From DATHZQ01 sp965216945 (GTDB lineage: Bacteria > Actinomycetota > Acidimicrobiia > Spongiisociales > UBA5794), in assembly GCA_965216945.1 (NCBI GenBank), contig CBDCGU010000003.1, forward strand, positions 1,736,001-1,800,000: a DNA stretch of 64,000 nucleotides, written 5' to 3'. Below the pieces are notes generated by a model. The model saw nothing but the letters and a program-made list of their open reading frames with translations, did not search any database and had not been told where the DNA came from. Positions 1 through 10,097 of the stretch are shown one piece after another. The number at the start of each line of letters is the position of its first letter. The first letter of the stretch is position 1. The translations under genes and the position numbers were made by a program.

Positions 1-3000
1 GTGCAGGAAGGCCGCCGTCTCAGCGAACGCCTCCATGCCCATGACTCCCGGCAGCACCGGTGTTCCGTCGATCTGGTGGTCGTGAAGGAACGGCTGCTCC
101 GTCGGGTTGAGCTCGGCAGTCACGGTGAAGCCCTCGTAGATGCCGTACCCGACCACCCCGTGAACCTCCACCTTTCCTCCACCGAGCTGGCTCGCCACCG
201 GTCCGTCACCACCCACGTCGAGACCGCCGGTCGGGTGGTGCTCGTCGAGCAGGATGCCGAGGCGCAGCCCGACGACCTGCTCCCCGGTCTCGGTGCGGCC
301 GGTCACCTCGCGCCGGACGATGGGAATGCCCGCAGCTGCCGGCAACATGTCGATGCCTGCCGCCTTCATGACGGTCGGTATGGAGCCTCGCGTCGCCATC
401 CCGATGTCGCCCCAGGCCGTCCAGTCGAGGGCGACACCGAGTGTGTCCGGCCGGCTCGTCTTGAAGCTGGATGTGCTCTTGCACAGCAGATCGTTGGCGG
501 CGCTGTAGTCGGTCTGGCCGTTGTTGCCGAACCGGCCCGCCACCGAGCTGAACACGACCGCAGCGCCGAGCGGTGTATCGCCGAGGCCACGAAGCAGATT
601 GAACCAACCATCGGCCTTCACGTCGAAGACGAGGTCGTACTCGGCGGGTTCCTTGTCCGGCAGGAGCCGGCTGATCTCCAGCCCTCCGGCGTGCAGTAGC
701 AGATCAACCTTGCCGGTGGTCGCCGCCGCAGCCTCCGTCGCGGCACCGACGGCGTCGGCGTCGAGCAAGTTGACCGAGTGGTAGTGCACGGTCCCGCCCG
801 CGGCTTCGATGGCCTGAACGGCTGCAAGGGCGGCATGCCGCCGTTCGATGCCGGCCAGCTCGCGGTCCACCATCGCCGGGGTGGCACGGCCCTCCGCCTC
901 CTTGAGGCGCTCGAAGATGGTCCGCTTCAGTTGATCCTTGTCCGCACCGAAGGCGATGACGTCTTCATCTGTCGGGTCGGGTGTCTCGACCAGGTCGAGC
1001 AGGTGGAACGTGCCTCCGCATGCCCGAGCGAGGTCCGCGGTGATGGCCGACACGATGCTGCCTGCTGCTCCGGTCACGACCACCACCGAGTCGGGCCCCA
1101 GCTCGATGCCGCCACCCTCGTTGGGCAGAGGTTGCTCGGTGAGGCCAATCGTCCAGCGTCTGTCGGCGTAGATGCCGATCTCGACGGCGCCGGGGTCCGC
1201 CAGCGTCTCTGCGATCAGCACGTCGGCGTGCGCCGCCGTCTTGCGACCGGTGGGGAAGTCGACCGCCTTCACGAGGGCCGCGGGCTTCTCCCGCTTGTAC
1301 GCCTTGGTGAATCCGGTCACCGCACCGCCCATCGGAGCGACGGCTCCGGCTTCGTCGTACCCGTGCCGGCCACCGAGACGGCTGCCGCTCACCAGGAACA
1401 CACCGGTGTCACCGCCGTGGGAGTAGAGATGGCGCATCGTGGCGTACAGCAGCTTCACCCGTCGCCGCAGCGCCTCGCGCCAATCGTCGAGCTCCATGTC
1501 GGCGACGGCCGGTTCAACGTCGAGCGCAGGGAGCCAGTACACACCGGTCACCTGGCCATCGGCGGCGAACTCGTCGATCCGAGCCAGCAGCTCCTCGGCC
1601 GGCGGGGCATCGTCGATGGCCAGCACCGCGACGCCTCGCTTCTCGAGCCGCTCGACGAGCGCCGTGCCGATACCGCCGTGATCGAGCATGACGACGACGC
1701 GGGAGCCCTCGCCGAGCACGACACCGGTGGCGACACAGTGATCCAGAGGCGGCCGCAGTACGGCCGTGGGGATGCGACGTGGCACCGCTGCAGCGGCTTG
1801 GTCGTCGCCGCGGATCAGCGCGGGGCCGCTGTCGGCGGTGTCGTCGACGGCGAGCGTCTGTTGCGCCGCTCCGGTTTCGGGTTCCTCGGTCGGAGGTGGC
1901 GCCGCAGCCGTCCCCAAACCTTCGGCGCGTTCGTAGACGAATCCGATGACGTCGTTGAGGGTGGGGTAGTCGCGCAGTGCCAAGGAGTCGTCGCGTTCGA
2001 TGCCATACGCCTCGCGGATGGCGGCAAACGTCTCCGCCTGTTTGACGGTGTCGATCCCGAGATCGGCCTCGAGGTCCGCATCGAGATCGAGCATGTCAGT
2101 GGGATAGCCCGTTTGCTCGGCCACGACCTCGAGCACCTTGACCGCCACCGGATCGGCCGCCCCTGAAGCTGCAGGGGCCGTCGGTGCGGTGGGCGCCTCT
2201 TCCGGCGTGTGCGGGCTCACTTCTGCCGTGGCGACGACCGGTGCGGGCGCCTCGAGGCCTTCGGCGCGTTCGTAGACGAATCCGATGACGTCGTTGAGGG
2301 TGGGGTAGTCGCGCAGTGCCAGGGAGTCGTCGCGTTCGATGCCATACGCCTCGCGGATGGCGGCAAACGTCTCCGCCTGTTTGACGGTGTCGATCCCGAG
2401 ATCGGCCTCGAGGTCGAGGTCGAGGTCCAACATGTCCGGCGGATACCCGGTCTGCTCCGCCACCAGAGCCAGCACCCGCTCGGCCACAGGATCTGCTGCC
2501 CCCGAAGCTGCGGGAGCCGCCGCCGGTGCGGCAACCGTCTCGAGCGTCTGCGGTTTGACGTAGGTCGACTCGGCGACGGGCGCCTCGAGGCCTTCGGCGC
2601 GTTCGTAGACGAATCCGATGACGTCGTTGAGGGTGGGGTAGTCGCGCAGTGCCAGGGAGTCGTCGCGTTCGATGCCATACGCCTCGCGGATGGCGGCAAA
2701 CGTCTCCGCCTGTTTGACGGTGTCGATCCCGAGATCGGCCTCGAGGTCGAGGTCGAGGTCCAACATGTCCGGCGGATACCCGGTCTGCTCCGCCACCAGA
2801 GCCAGCACCCGCTCGGCCACAGGATCTGCCGCCGTCGGTGCGGTGGGCGCCTCTTCCGGCGTGTGCGGGCTCACTTCTGCCGTGGCGACGACCGGTGCGG
2901 GCGCCTCGAGGCCTTCGGCGCGTTCGTAGACGAATCCGATGACGTCGTTGAGGGTGGGGTAGTCGCGCAGTGCCAGGGAGTCGTCGCGTTCGATGCCATA

Positions 3001-6000
3001 CGCCTCGCGGATGGCGGCAAACGTCTCCGCCTGTTTGACGGTGTCGATCCCGAGATCGGCCTCGAGGTCGAGGTCGAGGTCCAACATGTCCGGCGGATAC
3101 CCGGTCTGCTCCGCCACCAGAGCCAGCACCCGCTCGGCCACAGGATCTGCCGCCGTCGGTGCGGCCGTCGCCGCTGCAGGCGCACCTGCTGCCGCAGGTG
3201 CGATGTCTGGGGTCTGTGGTCTGACCTCCGGCGTCTCTGGCTGGATCTCCGGTGTCGCCGCCGTGGTCGTCGTGGGCACCCCCGTTGCCGTCGGAATGCC
3301 ATTGTCGACGACGCGGAGCGTCCGCCGCTCCACCTCCACGCTGGCACTCGAGATCCCCGTGACGTCGGCCAGCCAGCGGGACCATGTGGCACCGTCGGCG
3401 ATACGGCCTTCGAAGCCCAACTCATCGGGCTCGTGGCGCACGCCGCCGGGTGCCGGCACGTAGCGATACAACGTCAGGCTGATCTGCGAGCCGAAGCCGG
3501 CGCCGAGGCGCAGCGCGTACTCGATGGGATAGGTGCCGCCCCTGGACAGGTTCAGGTTGCCCAGGTCCGGGTCGACCTCCTTGAAGTTGGGCACGGGCGG
3601 CACGATGCCGGTCTCGATCGACTTCACGGCGACCACGTCCTCGACGCCGACACCCATGGCGTGGCCGGTGAAGCCTTTCGTGTTGCTCACCACGATGTCG
3701 TCTGCCCTGTCGCCGAACACGAAACGGAGCGCATCGACCTCGGCCTGCGCACTGCCACCACGGGCCGGGGTGTACGTCTCGTGAGAGATGAAGACCGTGC
3801 GAGGTGCGATCTCATCGCGATTCACGCCCCAGCGCGCCTCGGCGCGTGATACCAAGTCCTCCATCACGTGCTTGATGTGACTGGGATCGAGCCGGCTGCC
3901 GTGGAACGCACTGTTGGCGGTGACGGCGCTGAGCACCTCGGCGATGGGGCGGATCCCACGCTGGGCAGCCGAGCCCGCCGACTCGACGACGAGGGCGGCG
4001 GCCCCCATGCCCAGGATCATGCCGTGACGGCGCCGGTCGAAGGGCAGGGCCGCCTCCTCCACCACCTCGTCGGTGGCGGCCGCACCGACGGCGAGGAAGC
4101 CGGACCCGATCCACTCGATCAGGCTGTCGCTCGTGACGTCGTCGCCGGAGATGATGACGACCCGGTCGCAGCGGCCTGCCTCGATCCAGTCCTCGGCGAC
4201 CGCGACTGCCTGCGTCGTGCTTGCGCATGCTGCGTTGATCTGGGTGTTGGGCCCGCGAGCGCCGATGTATTCGGCGAACTGGGCGTGGCCCATCGACACC
4301 GCTTTGAAGAGGAACTTGCGGTCGAAGACGTACGGGTTCCGCTCGAGCTCGGCCTCGAGCTCGTGGATGCGGTGACGGATCTCGGCGGCGACACCGCTGT
4401 CGGCCCCGGTGAGCCGCTGCTTGAGGCTCTGGAGGTCCTCGAGTCGGCGTCGCCGAACCTCGTTTTCCCAATAGCGATCGACCTCCTGCATCATGCCGTC
4501 GACGCCGGGGAAGGCCGATGCGAAGATCACACCGGTCGTGTCCCGGTAGGCCTCCGGCAACATCCAGCGTTCAGGCAGCTTGGTGCCCGTCGTGGTCGTC
4601 TTGTAATGCATCGCCAGCGGGATGCCGGCGTCTCGCAGCGCCTCCAAGCCGGCGCCAATGGCGAGCTTGGATGCCTGGTCCAGCGCGTCGTCACGCTCGG
4701 CGGGGAAGCCGAACTCGGAGACGAGGTCCAGTGCTCCGGCACGGCCCGCCAGCTTGATGACGTCGGCCTGGCTGTCGATCGTCTCGAAGTGGCCCCCGCC
4801 GGCCTCGCTCTTGACGAGTCGTGTGATGTGCTTGTCGGCGATGAGCTGGCGGTACTGCACGGGAATCGTGTCGATGAACTGCTCGCCATGGAGGATCGCC
4901 GGCACCTTGTCGTCGCCAAAGACGCGTTCGCCACCGGGGAGCCCGAGCCCGGCGCCGGTGACGACGACGGGGCGATCGCCTGCAGGGCGCGGCGGCGGCC
5001 CCACCGGCTTCGCCGCCGGAATCGCCTCGCCGCTCGAGTAGATCTCGTATCCCTTGGCGAGGAAGTCGGCGAACAGGTGGCCGAGCTCGCTGTACATGTC
5101 GCCCTTCTCGGGGGTCATCGTGGGCACCTCTGCTGGTTTGGTCTCGATGGACGTCTGCGGCGCACGTGCCGGCGGTGCGGCCGTGGGTGCAGCCGTGCCG
5201 GGCCGGACACCAAGACCGTGGCCGCTGGCATACATGCCACACAACGCCTGGTTGAAAGACACGACGTCGCCCTGCTTCGGGTGGTTGGAGAACAGTGTCA
5301 CCACTTCGGGATCGTCGCCGAGGACGTCGGCCGCCATTCCTTGCAGCGCCTTCTTGGGTCCCATCTCCACGAAGACCCGGCAGCCGGCGTCGTAGAGCGT
5401 GCGGAGACCCTTGACGAACTGCACGGGCGACGCGATCTGCTTCTCGAGGATCTCGATCATCTTCGGCACCACGTTTGGTCCCATCGGATAGAACTCGCCG
5501 TCGATGTTGGCGACGATCGGGATCGCCGGAGACTCCAGCCGGAGGCGGGTGAGAATCCGTCCGAGGGGTTCGCTGGCGGGAGCCACGATCTCGGTGTGAA
5601 ACGCGTGGCTCACCGGCAGCGGGATGACCTGGGCGCCACTCTTGGACAGCACGTCCATCGCCATCCGCACTGCGGGGGTGGCGCCTCCGATGACTGCTTG
5701 TTGAGTGCTGTTGATGTTGGCGATGACGACGTAACCGTCAACGGTATCGAGCACCTGCTGGATCTTCTCGATCGGAGCGAAGACGGCGGCCATGAGGCCG
5801 TTGTCGGCTACGGAGACGTTCGCCATCTCCTTGCCGCGACCGGCCACGGCGTGGAGCGCATCCTCGAACGGCATGGCACCGGAGGCGACGAGCGCCCCGT
5901 ACTCTCCGAGGCTGTGGCCCATCACCATGTCGGGGTGGATCCCGTAGGCGGCCATCAGCTTGGTCAGGGCATGGTCGACGGCGAGCACCGCAGGCTGGGT

Positions 6001-8004
6001 GATCTCGGTCTGGCGGAGCTGGGCGTCTGCCTCCTTCAACGCCGACTCGTCGGCGCCGTCGGCGAAGATGTAGTCGGTCAGCGGCCGACCGAGGATGGGC
6101 TCCATCACGGCATCGGCCTCTGCGAACACCTCCCGCATGAGCGGCTCGGTGTGACGCAGGGTGTCGAGCATGTTGACGTACTGCGACCCTTGACCCGTGT
6201 ACAGGAACGCAGTGAGTTGTGGCTTCCCACGACCCAAAAACACGCCTTGGTTGGCGAGGGGCTTCCACATCATCGGGTTGTCGCTCTCGAGCGCCTTGAT
6301 GGCCTTCTCGGTCTTCTTGGCGAGCTCGGTGGCGTCGCCGTAGTCGATTGCCACCCGGGCGGCCGCCCGCAGATCTTCTTCTGCCGGAGGCTGCGGTGAG
6401 GGGGCATCGCCAGCAGTTGCGGCGGTGTGCACGTCGCGGAGTCGGGCCAGCAAGCCGGCCTCGTCGGCCGCACCGATCACCAGGGCACCACGGAGCGGTG
6501 CCTTGAGCTCGTCACCCGCCACGGCAGGGGCCGGCTCGGGAGTCACGATGGGGAACGTCTGGTCGCCGTTCACCTGGAGCCGGCCGGGGATGTACTCCTC
6601 GAGCACTACGTGGAAGTTGGTGCCACCGAAGCCGAACGCACTCACGCCGGCCGACCGCACCTGCCCTGGTGCCGCCTTCCACTCCGCCAGCGCACGGTTG
6701 ATGTAGAGCGGCGATTTGGAGAAGTCGATGTTGGGGTTGCCCTCGGTACCACCCAGGCTGGGCGGGATCAGCTTCTGATCGAGCGCCTTGATCGCTTTGA
6801 GCATGCCGGCGGCGCCGGCGGAGCTCTTCAGATGCCCGATGTTGGACTTCACCGAGCCGAGCGGGATGCTGCCCGGTGCCAGACCGAGGCCGGCGAAGAC
6901 GCGTGACAAGCTCTCGACCTCGACCACGTCGCCGACCCGTGTCGATGTTCCGTGGCCCTCGATGTACGTGGCGCTGGTGGGCGTGATCCCGGCGTTCTTC
7001 CACGCACGCGCCACCGCAAACTCCTGACCCACCGGGTTGGGGGCGGTGATGCCCTTCCCCTTGCCATCGCTCGATCCGCCGAGTCCGCGGATCACGGCGT
7101 AGATGTGGTCGCCGTCGCGCTCGGCGTCCTCGAGACGCTTGAGCAGTATGACCGCGGCACCCTCGCCCATGACGAAACCGTCGGCTCCGTCGTGGTACGG
7201 GCGCGTGCCTGTGGCGGACAGCGCACCGATCTTGCAGAACTTGATGAAGCTGGGAACGCCCATGTTGGCGTCCACGCCGCCGGTGATCACGGCGTCGTAG
7301 TCACCGTTCTCCAGGCCCTCGATGGCGGCATCGATGGCAGCGAGAGCCGAGGCGCAGGCGGCGTCGACGACGAAGTTGGGTCCGTGAAAGTTGAAGAGGT
7401 TGGCAACCCGGCCGGCGATGATATTGCCCAGCTCGCCCGGCATCGTGTCTTCTGTGATGTTGGGGAATCGGTTGCGCACGCCGGCGTGGAAGTCCTCCAC
7501 GATGGCCGCCTGCGCATCCGCCGGCAACGCGGCGAAGCTGGGAGCGCGCGTCAGTTCGTCGGCGTACTCCGGGAAGTAGGCGCGCATCGAGGTGAGGTAG
7601 TGCATGTCGCCCGCCATCGCATTGCCGAGCACCACGGCCGTGCGGTCCGCATCGAGTGGTCTGTCGGGATAGCCGTAGTCGAGCAGCGCCTCGCGGGATG
7701 CGACGATCGACCACTTCTGCGTGCGGTCCATCGCATCGCTGACCTTCGGGGGAATGGGGAGCCGCCACTCGAGCGGGGACCAATCCACGTCCCGCACCCA
7801 CCCGCCGATGGTGGAGTAGGTCTTGTCCGGGGCTTTGGGATCCGGGTCGAAGTAGAGCGCAGGATCCCACCGGTCGGGGCTCACTTCGCTGATGCTGTAG
7901 CGGCCCTGCGTGAGGTTCTCCCAGTACGCATCCGCATTGGGGGCGTCGGGGAGAACCGCCCCGACGCCAACGACGGCAACCGCTCGTGCGGCCTTCTCAA
8001 CCAT
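1..8004 (-). CDS. Iterative type I polyketide / PUFA-synthase-like megasynthase (KS-AT-KS-ACPx4-KR-DH), 3' end outside window
   Basis: An uninterrupted frame of 2668 codons runs from an ATG at 8004 (GGAG six bases upstream) to the left edge, so the C-terminus is missing. Domains in order: KS1 (about 1-440; Cys217, His351, His391); acyltransferase (about 560-900; GHSLGE with Ser698, and an HAFH motif usual for malonyl-CoA specificity); KS2 (about 1010-1500; Cys1260, His1408, His1448, with SHETYTP where most KS have AHGTGT); four carrier domains (about 1619-1699, 1726-1806, 1837-1917, 1949-2031); a ketoreductase (nucleotide-binding TGAAGS near 2306, Tyr2500 in DYSAAN); and the start of a hot-dog dehydratase (HxxxGxxxxP from His2643). 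Known: KS/AT/multiple-ACP/KR/DH enzymes build PUFAs, glycolipid chains or enediyne precursors iteratively in the cytoplasm. Inferred: a long-chain lipid product, perhaps with the acyl-CoA dehydrogenase encoded 104 nt upstream. The product cannot be named. Each ACP has Thr at the expected phosphopantetheine site. Confidence 0.9.
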   Translation of the reverse strand, partial: MVEKAARAVAVVGVGAVLPDAPNADAYWENLTQGRYSISEVSPDRWDPALYFDPDPKAPDKTYSTIGGWVRDVDWSPLEWRLPIPPKVSDAMDRTQKWSIVASREALLDYGYPDRPLDADRTAVVLGNAMAGDMHYLTSMRAYFPEYADELTRAPSFAALPADAQAAIVEDFHAGVRNRFPNITEDTMPGELGNIIAGRVANLFNFHGPNFVVDAACASALAAIDAAIEGLENGDYDAVITGGVDANMGVPSFIKFCKIGALSATGTRPYHDGADGFVMGEGAAVILLKRLEDAERDGDHIYAVIRGLGGSSDGKGKGITAPNPVGQEFAVARAWKNAGITPTSATYIEGHGTSTRVGDVVEVESLSRVFAGLGLAPGSIPLGSVKSNIGHLKSSAGAAGMLKAIKALDQKLIPPSLGGTEGNPNIDFSKSPLYINRALAEWKAAPGQVRSAGVSAFGFGGTNFHVVLEEYIPGRLQVNGDQTFPIVTPEPAPAVAGDELKAPLRGALVIGAADEAGLLARLRDVHTAATAGDAPSPQPPAEEDLRAAARVAIDYGDATELAKKTEKAIKALESDNPMMWKPLANQGVFLGRGKPQLTAFLYTGQGSQYVNMLDTLRHTEPLMREVFAEADAVMEPILGRPLTDYIFADGADESALKEADAQLRQTEITQPAVLAVDHALTKLMAAYGIHPDMVMGHSLGEYGALVASGAMPFEDALHAVAGRGKEMANVSVADNGLMAAVFAPIEKIQQVLDTVDGYVVIANINSTQQAVIGGATPAVRMAMDVLSKSGAQVIPLPVSHAFHTEIVAPASEPLGRILTRLRLESPAIPIVANIDGEFYPMGPNVVPKMIEILEKQIASPVQFVKGLRTLYDAGCRVFVEMGPKKALQGMAADVLGDDPEVVTLFSNHPKQGDVVSFNQALCGMYASGHGLGVRPGTAAPTAAPPARAPQTSIETKPAEVPTMTPEKGDMYSELGHLFADFLAKGYEIYSSGEAIPAAKPVGPPPRPAGDRPVVVTGAGLGLPGGERVFGDDKVPAILHGEQFIDTIPVQYRQLIADKHITRLVKSEAGGGHFETIDSQADVIKLAGRAGALDLVSEFGFPAERDDALDQASKLAIGAGLEALRDAGIPLAMHYKTTTTGTKLPERWMLPEAYRDTTGVIFASAFPGVDGMMQEVDRYWENEVRRRRLEDLQSLKQRLTGADSGVAAEIRHRIHELEAELERNPYVFDRKFLFKAVSMGHAQFAEYIGARGPNTQINAACASTTQAVAVAEDWIEAGRCDRVVIISGDDVTSDSLIEWIGSGFLAVGAAATDEVVEEAALPFDRRRHGMILGMGAAALVVESAGSAAQRGIRPIAEVLSAVTANSAFHGSRLDPSHIKHVMEDLVSRAEARWGVNRDEIAPRTVFISHETYTPARGGSAQAEVDALRFVFGDRADDIVVSNTKGFTGHAMGVGVEDVVAVKSIETGIVPPVPNFKEVDPDLGNLNLSRGGTYPIEYALRLGAGFGSQISLTLYRYVPAPGGVRHEPDELGFEGRIADGATWSRWLADVTGISSASVEVERRTLRVVDNGIPTATGVPTTTTAATPEIQPETPEVRPQTPDIAPAAAGAPAAATAAPTAADPVAERVLALVAEQTGYPPDMLDLDLDLEADLGIDTVKQAETFAAIREAYGIERDDSLALRDYPTLNDVIGFVYERAEGLEAPAPVVATAEVSPHTPEEAPTAPTAADPVAERVLALVAEQTGYPPDMLDLDLDLEADLGIDTVKQAETFAAIREAYGIERDDSLALRDYPTLNDVIGFVYERAEGLEAPVAESTYVKPQTLETVAAPAAAPAASGAADPVAERVLALVAEQTGYPPDMLDLDLDLEADLGIDTVKQAETFAAIREAYGIERDDSLALRDYPTLNDVIGFVYERAEGLEAPAPVVATAEVSPHTPEEAPTAPTAPAASGAADPVAVKVLEVVAEQTGYPTDMLDLDADLEADLGIDTVKQAETFAAIREAYGIERDDSLALRDYPTLNDVIGFVYERAEGLGTAAAPPPTEEPETGAAQQTLAVDDTADSGPALIRGDDQAAAAVPRRIPTAVLRPPLDHCVATGVVLGEGSRVVVMLDHGGIGTALVERLEKRGVAVLAIDDAPPAEELLARIDEFAADGQVTGVYWLPALDVEPAVADMELDDWREALRRRVKLLYATMRHLYSHGGDTGVFLVSGSRLGGRHGYDEAGAVAPMGGAVTGFTKAYKREKPAALVKAVDFPTGRKTAAHADVLIAETLADPGAVEIGIYADRRWTIGLTEQPLPNEGGGIELGPDSVVVVTGAAGSIVSAITADLARACGGTFHLLDLVETPDPTDEDVIAFGADKDQLKRTIFERLKEAEGRATPAMVDRELAGIERRHAALAAVQAIEAAGGTVHYHSVNLLDADAVGAATEAAAATTGKVDLLLHAGGLEISRLLPDKEPAEYDLVFDVKADGWFNLLRGLGDTPLGAAVVFSSVAGRFGNNGQTDYSAANDLLCKSTSSFKTSRPDTLGVALDWTAWGDIGMATRGSIPTVMKAAGIDMLPAAAGIPIVRREVTGRTETGEQVVGLRLGILLDEHHPTGGLDVGGDGPVASQLGGGKVEVHGVVGYGIYEGFTVTAELNPTEQPFLHDHQIDGTPVLPGVMGMEAFAETAAFLH
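1912..3150 (-). repeat. Four near-identical tandem ACP-coding modules
   Basis: The coding sequence repeats about every 324-333 bp. The stretches ending near 2254, 2587 and 2911 are almost identical at the DNA level; the fourth, nearest the KR, has diverged at its upstream end. Each module encodes about 80 residues with LGIDTVKQAE at the helix-2 position. Ala/Pro/Thr-rich linkers of 25-35 residues separate them. Near-identity suggests recent duplication or gene conversion, so copy number could vary between strains or be collapsed in an assembly. Confidence 0.9.
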
Positions 8005-8108
8005 GGTGACTCCAGAGATGTGTGACCCGGCCGGCAACGGGCGGCTGCCGGCCGGAGGGTGTGGCTACTTCGTGATCGGGGAGGTACTGGCGCATGGCGT
8101 GGCTCTTC

Positions 8109-9773
8109 TCAGCCGGCGTCCGTCCGGTCGTAGAGGGCGTCGGCGACGGCGTCCATGTCGGCGACCAGGCCGCCCTGCGCCTGCTCGATGGCCTTGGCGC
8201 CAACGGCGGCCTCGAGCGCCGCGGCATCAATGGCTCCCGGTTCGGCGGCGCCGAGCACCCACCGCATGCCTTCCGCGGCGATGCGTGCGGCGGCTTCCCT
8301 GGCGTACACCCGGCTGACAGCGGCAAGCGCCGTCGGGGAGAACCGGGTGTCCGCCTTGTCGGGAAGCCGTCCGGCGGTTGCCGCCGCAGCACGCCGTGCG
8401 AGTGCCCCGGCGGACTCGACGGCGGCGACCAGATCGCCGAGACGGAAGAGGACGTGCTGGTTGCGGGTCAGGCGGTGGGCCCTGGCGTGCTCCATCACAC
8501 CGGCGAGGGCGTGGTGGGCCAGAGCAGCGATGTCGGCACCGTGGCCCGGGGCGTCGACGGCCAGCGTCTCGAGGTCGGCAGCCTTGTCGTGGTAGTAGCC
8601 ACCGCGGCTCTTGAGATGCTCTTGCCAGCGGTCTCGTGCGATGGTCATCTCCATGATCTCTGACGTGCCCTCGTAGATCGTCGTGATCTTCACGTCCCGC
8701 TTGATCTTCTCGACCATGTACTCCTTGGTGTAGCCGTAGCCGCCATGCGCCTGGATGGCGGCCTCGGCGGTGGCATTGCCGGCCTCGCTGCCCATGAACT
8801 TGGCGATCGCACCTTCGGTGTTGAGGGTGCCCTCGCCGGCGTCGATGCGGAGCGCCGTCTCTTCGATGTAGGCACGGGCGGCTTCGAGACAGACGGCATG
8901 GGGAACGATGAGCTTGTGCGTGTAGCCCTGTTTCTCGGACAGCGGCGAGCCACCCTGGATGCGCTCCTGCGAGTAGGCAATCGAGCGGTCGAGGGCGGCC
9001 CAGCCGGCGCCGAGACCAAACGCCGCAACCATCAGGCGCGTGTAACCGAAGACCAGCTGGGCTTGGACCAGTCCGAGCCCTTCGCCTTCGCCCACGATGC
9101 GGTCGGCATCGACCCGAACGTCGGAGAGGGCGAGTGCCGCCGTGTTGGATGCCCGGATACCGTGCTTGTCCTCCGGCTTGCCTTTCTCGAAGCCCTCGAC
9201 ATCGCGGTCGACGACGAACCAAGTCGGCCCACCGGGGGCGTTGGCGAGGATGGTGTACAGGTCGGCATACGTGCCGTTGGAGATCCACTGCTTGTTGCCG
9301 TTGATCACATAGGCGACGACCTCGCCGTCTTCCACGATTGGTTTCGCCGTGGTCTTGAGGGCGCCGAGGTCGCTCCCGGCCTCGGGTTCGGTTGCGCCGT
9401 AGGCCATCAACAGACCTTCCTCGGCGATACGGGTCATCCAGCGTTCCTTCTGCTCCTCGGTGCCTCCGAAGACGATCGGGTCGCTGCCCAGGAACGTGGC
9501 GAAGACGCCCGTGGCGACTCCCACGTCGATACGGGCAAGGAGCTCGCAGACTCGATAGATGTCGAAGGTGCCGGCACCCATCCCCCCGTATTGCTCGGGG
9601 ATGAAGAGGAGCGAGACACCGAGCTCGGAGAGCATCTGCCGAACGATGGGTTCGGGAAACTCGTCCTTCTCGTCGAGCTCGAGCAGATAAGTGTCTGGCA
9701 GCTCGTTCTCGCCGAAGTCGCGGATCGTGTCGAGAACGAGAGCGAGCGTGTCGCGGTCGAGACCGGCATCCAT
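8109..9773 (-). CDS. Acyl-CoA dehydrogenase family protein
   Basis: Encodes 554 residues; the start is fixed by GGAGGGG four bases before the ATG. The core has the ACAD signatures: a helical N-terminal domain, the flavin-binding AYGATEPEAGSD segment (residues about 120-131), a beta domain, and a C-terminal helical domain with IYEGTSE, which holds the usual catalytic Glu. Typical ACADs have about 380 residues, so there is an extra alpha-helical C-terminal region of about 150, as in very-long-chain-type ACADs. Family role: FAD-dependent alpha,beta-desaturation of an acyl-CoA. It lies directly upstream of the megasynthase on the same strand and is probably co-transcribed. A role in desaturating or recycling the synthase product is inference. 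Confidence 0.88.
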   Translation of the reverse strand: MDAGLDRDTLALVLDTIRDFGENELPDTYLLELDEKDEFPEPIVRQMLSELGVSLLFIPEQYGGMGAGTFDIYRVCELLARIDVGVATGVFATFLGSDPIVFGGTEEQKERWMTRIAEEGLLMAYGATEPEAGSDLGALKTTAKPIVEDGEVVAYVINGNKQWISNGTYADLYTILANAPGGPTWFVVDRDVEGFEKGKPEDKHGIRASNTAALALSDVRVDADRIVGEGEGLGLVQAQLVFGYTRLMVAAFGLGAGWAALDRSIAYSQERIQGGSPLSEKQGYTHKLIVPHAVCLEAARAYIEETALRIDAGEGTLNTEGAIAKFMGSEAGNATAEAAIQAHGGYGYTKEYMVEKIKRDVKITTIYEGTSEIMEMTIARDRWQEHLKSRGGYYHDKAADLETLAVDAPGHGADIAALAHHALAGVMEHARAHRLTRNQHVLFRLGDLVAAVESAGALARRAAAATAGRLPDKADTRFSPTALAAVSRVYAREAAARIAAEGMRWVLGAAEPGAIDAAALEAAVGAKAIEQAQGGLVADMDAVADALYDRTDAG

Positions 9774-10097
9774 GGAACCCCTCCCCTGGGCAGTGGACGT
9801 GTGGATGAGTGACCTCGCCGGGAAGATCGCCGGCGGGCCGTGATTTGGCAGTTGTCCGTGCAGTTTCCCCGCGCAAGCCCTTGTGCGGCAGGGTCTTCGG
9901 TCCTTGCGCGGACGCCGGATTCACACCGCTGCGGTCGCCGTCCTGTGGGGTGGAGATGCCGGACGCCGGAGTCCAGACCGCGGCCGCAGTGGTTGGTCGC
10001 TCCGGGACGGTGCGCCATCCGGCATCGCGGCGGCGACCCGCCTCTTTTGTCCATGGGGCGGCGTACCATCGACGGACGCCAAGACAGGAGGGCGGCA
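9774..10097. other. Divergent intergenic region (324 nt), no gene seen
   Basis: This gap separates the leftward acyl-CoA dehydrogenase/megasynthase unit from the rightward pirin gene and must hold both promoters. I see the two ribosome-binding sites at its edges (GGAGGGG before the dehydrogenase, AGGAGGG before pirin). I see no convincing small gene or strong palindromic operator. Confidence 0.5.

Noticed and set aside
1912..3150. CRISPR-like or intergenic repeats
   Set aside because: Repeats are about 330 bp and in frame within one gene; they encode ACP domains.
778..6399. Long plus-strand open frames opposite the megasynthase
   Set aside because: They are antisense shadows of high-GC coding sequence; the minus strand carries recognisable domains throughout.
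9840..10097. N-terminal extension of the pirin gene to an upstream ATG
   Set aside because: The extra residues are unlike pirin, and AGGAGGG sits exactly before the GTG at 10098.
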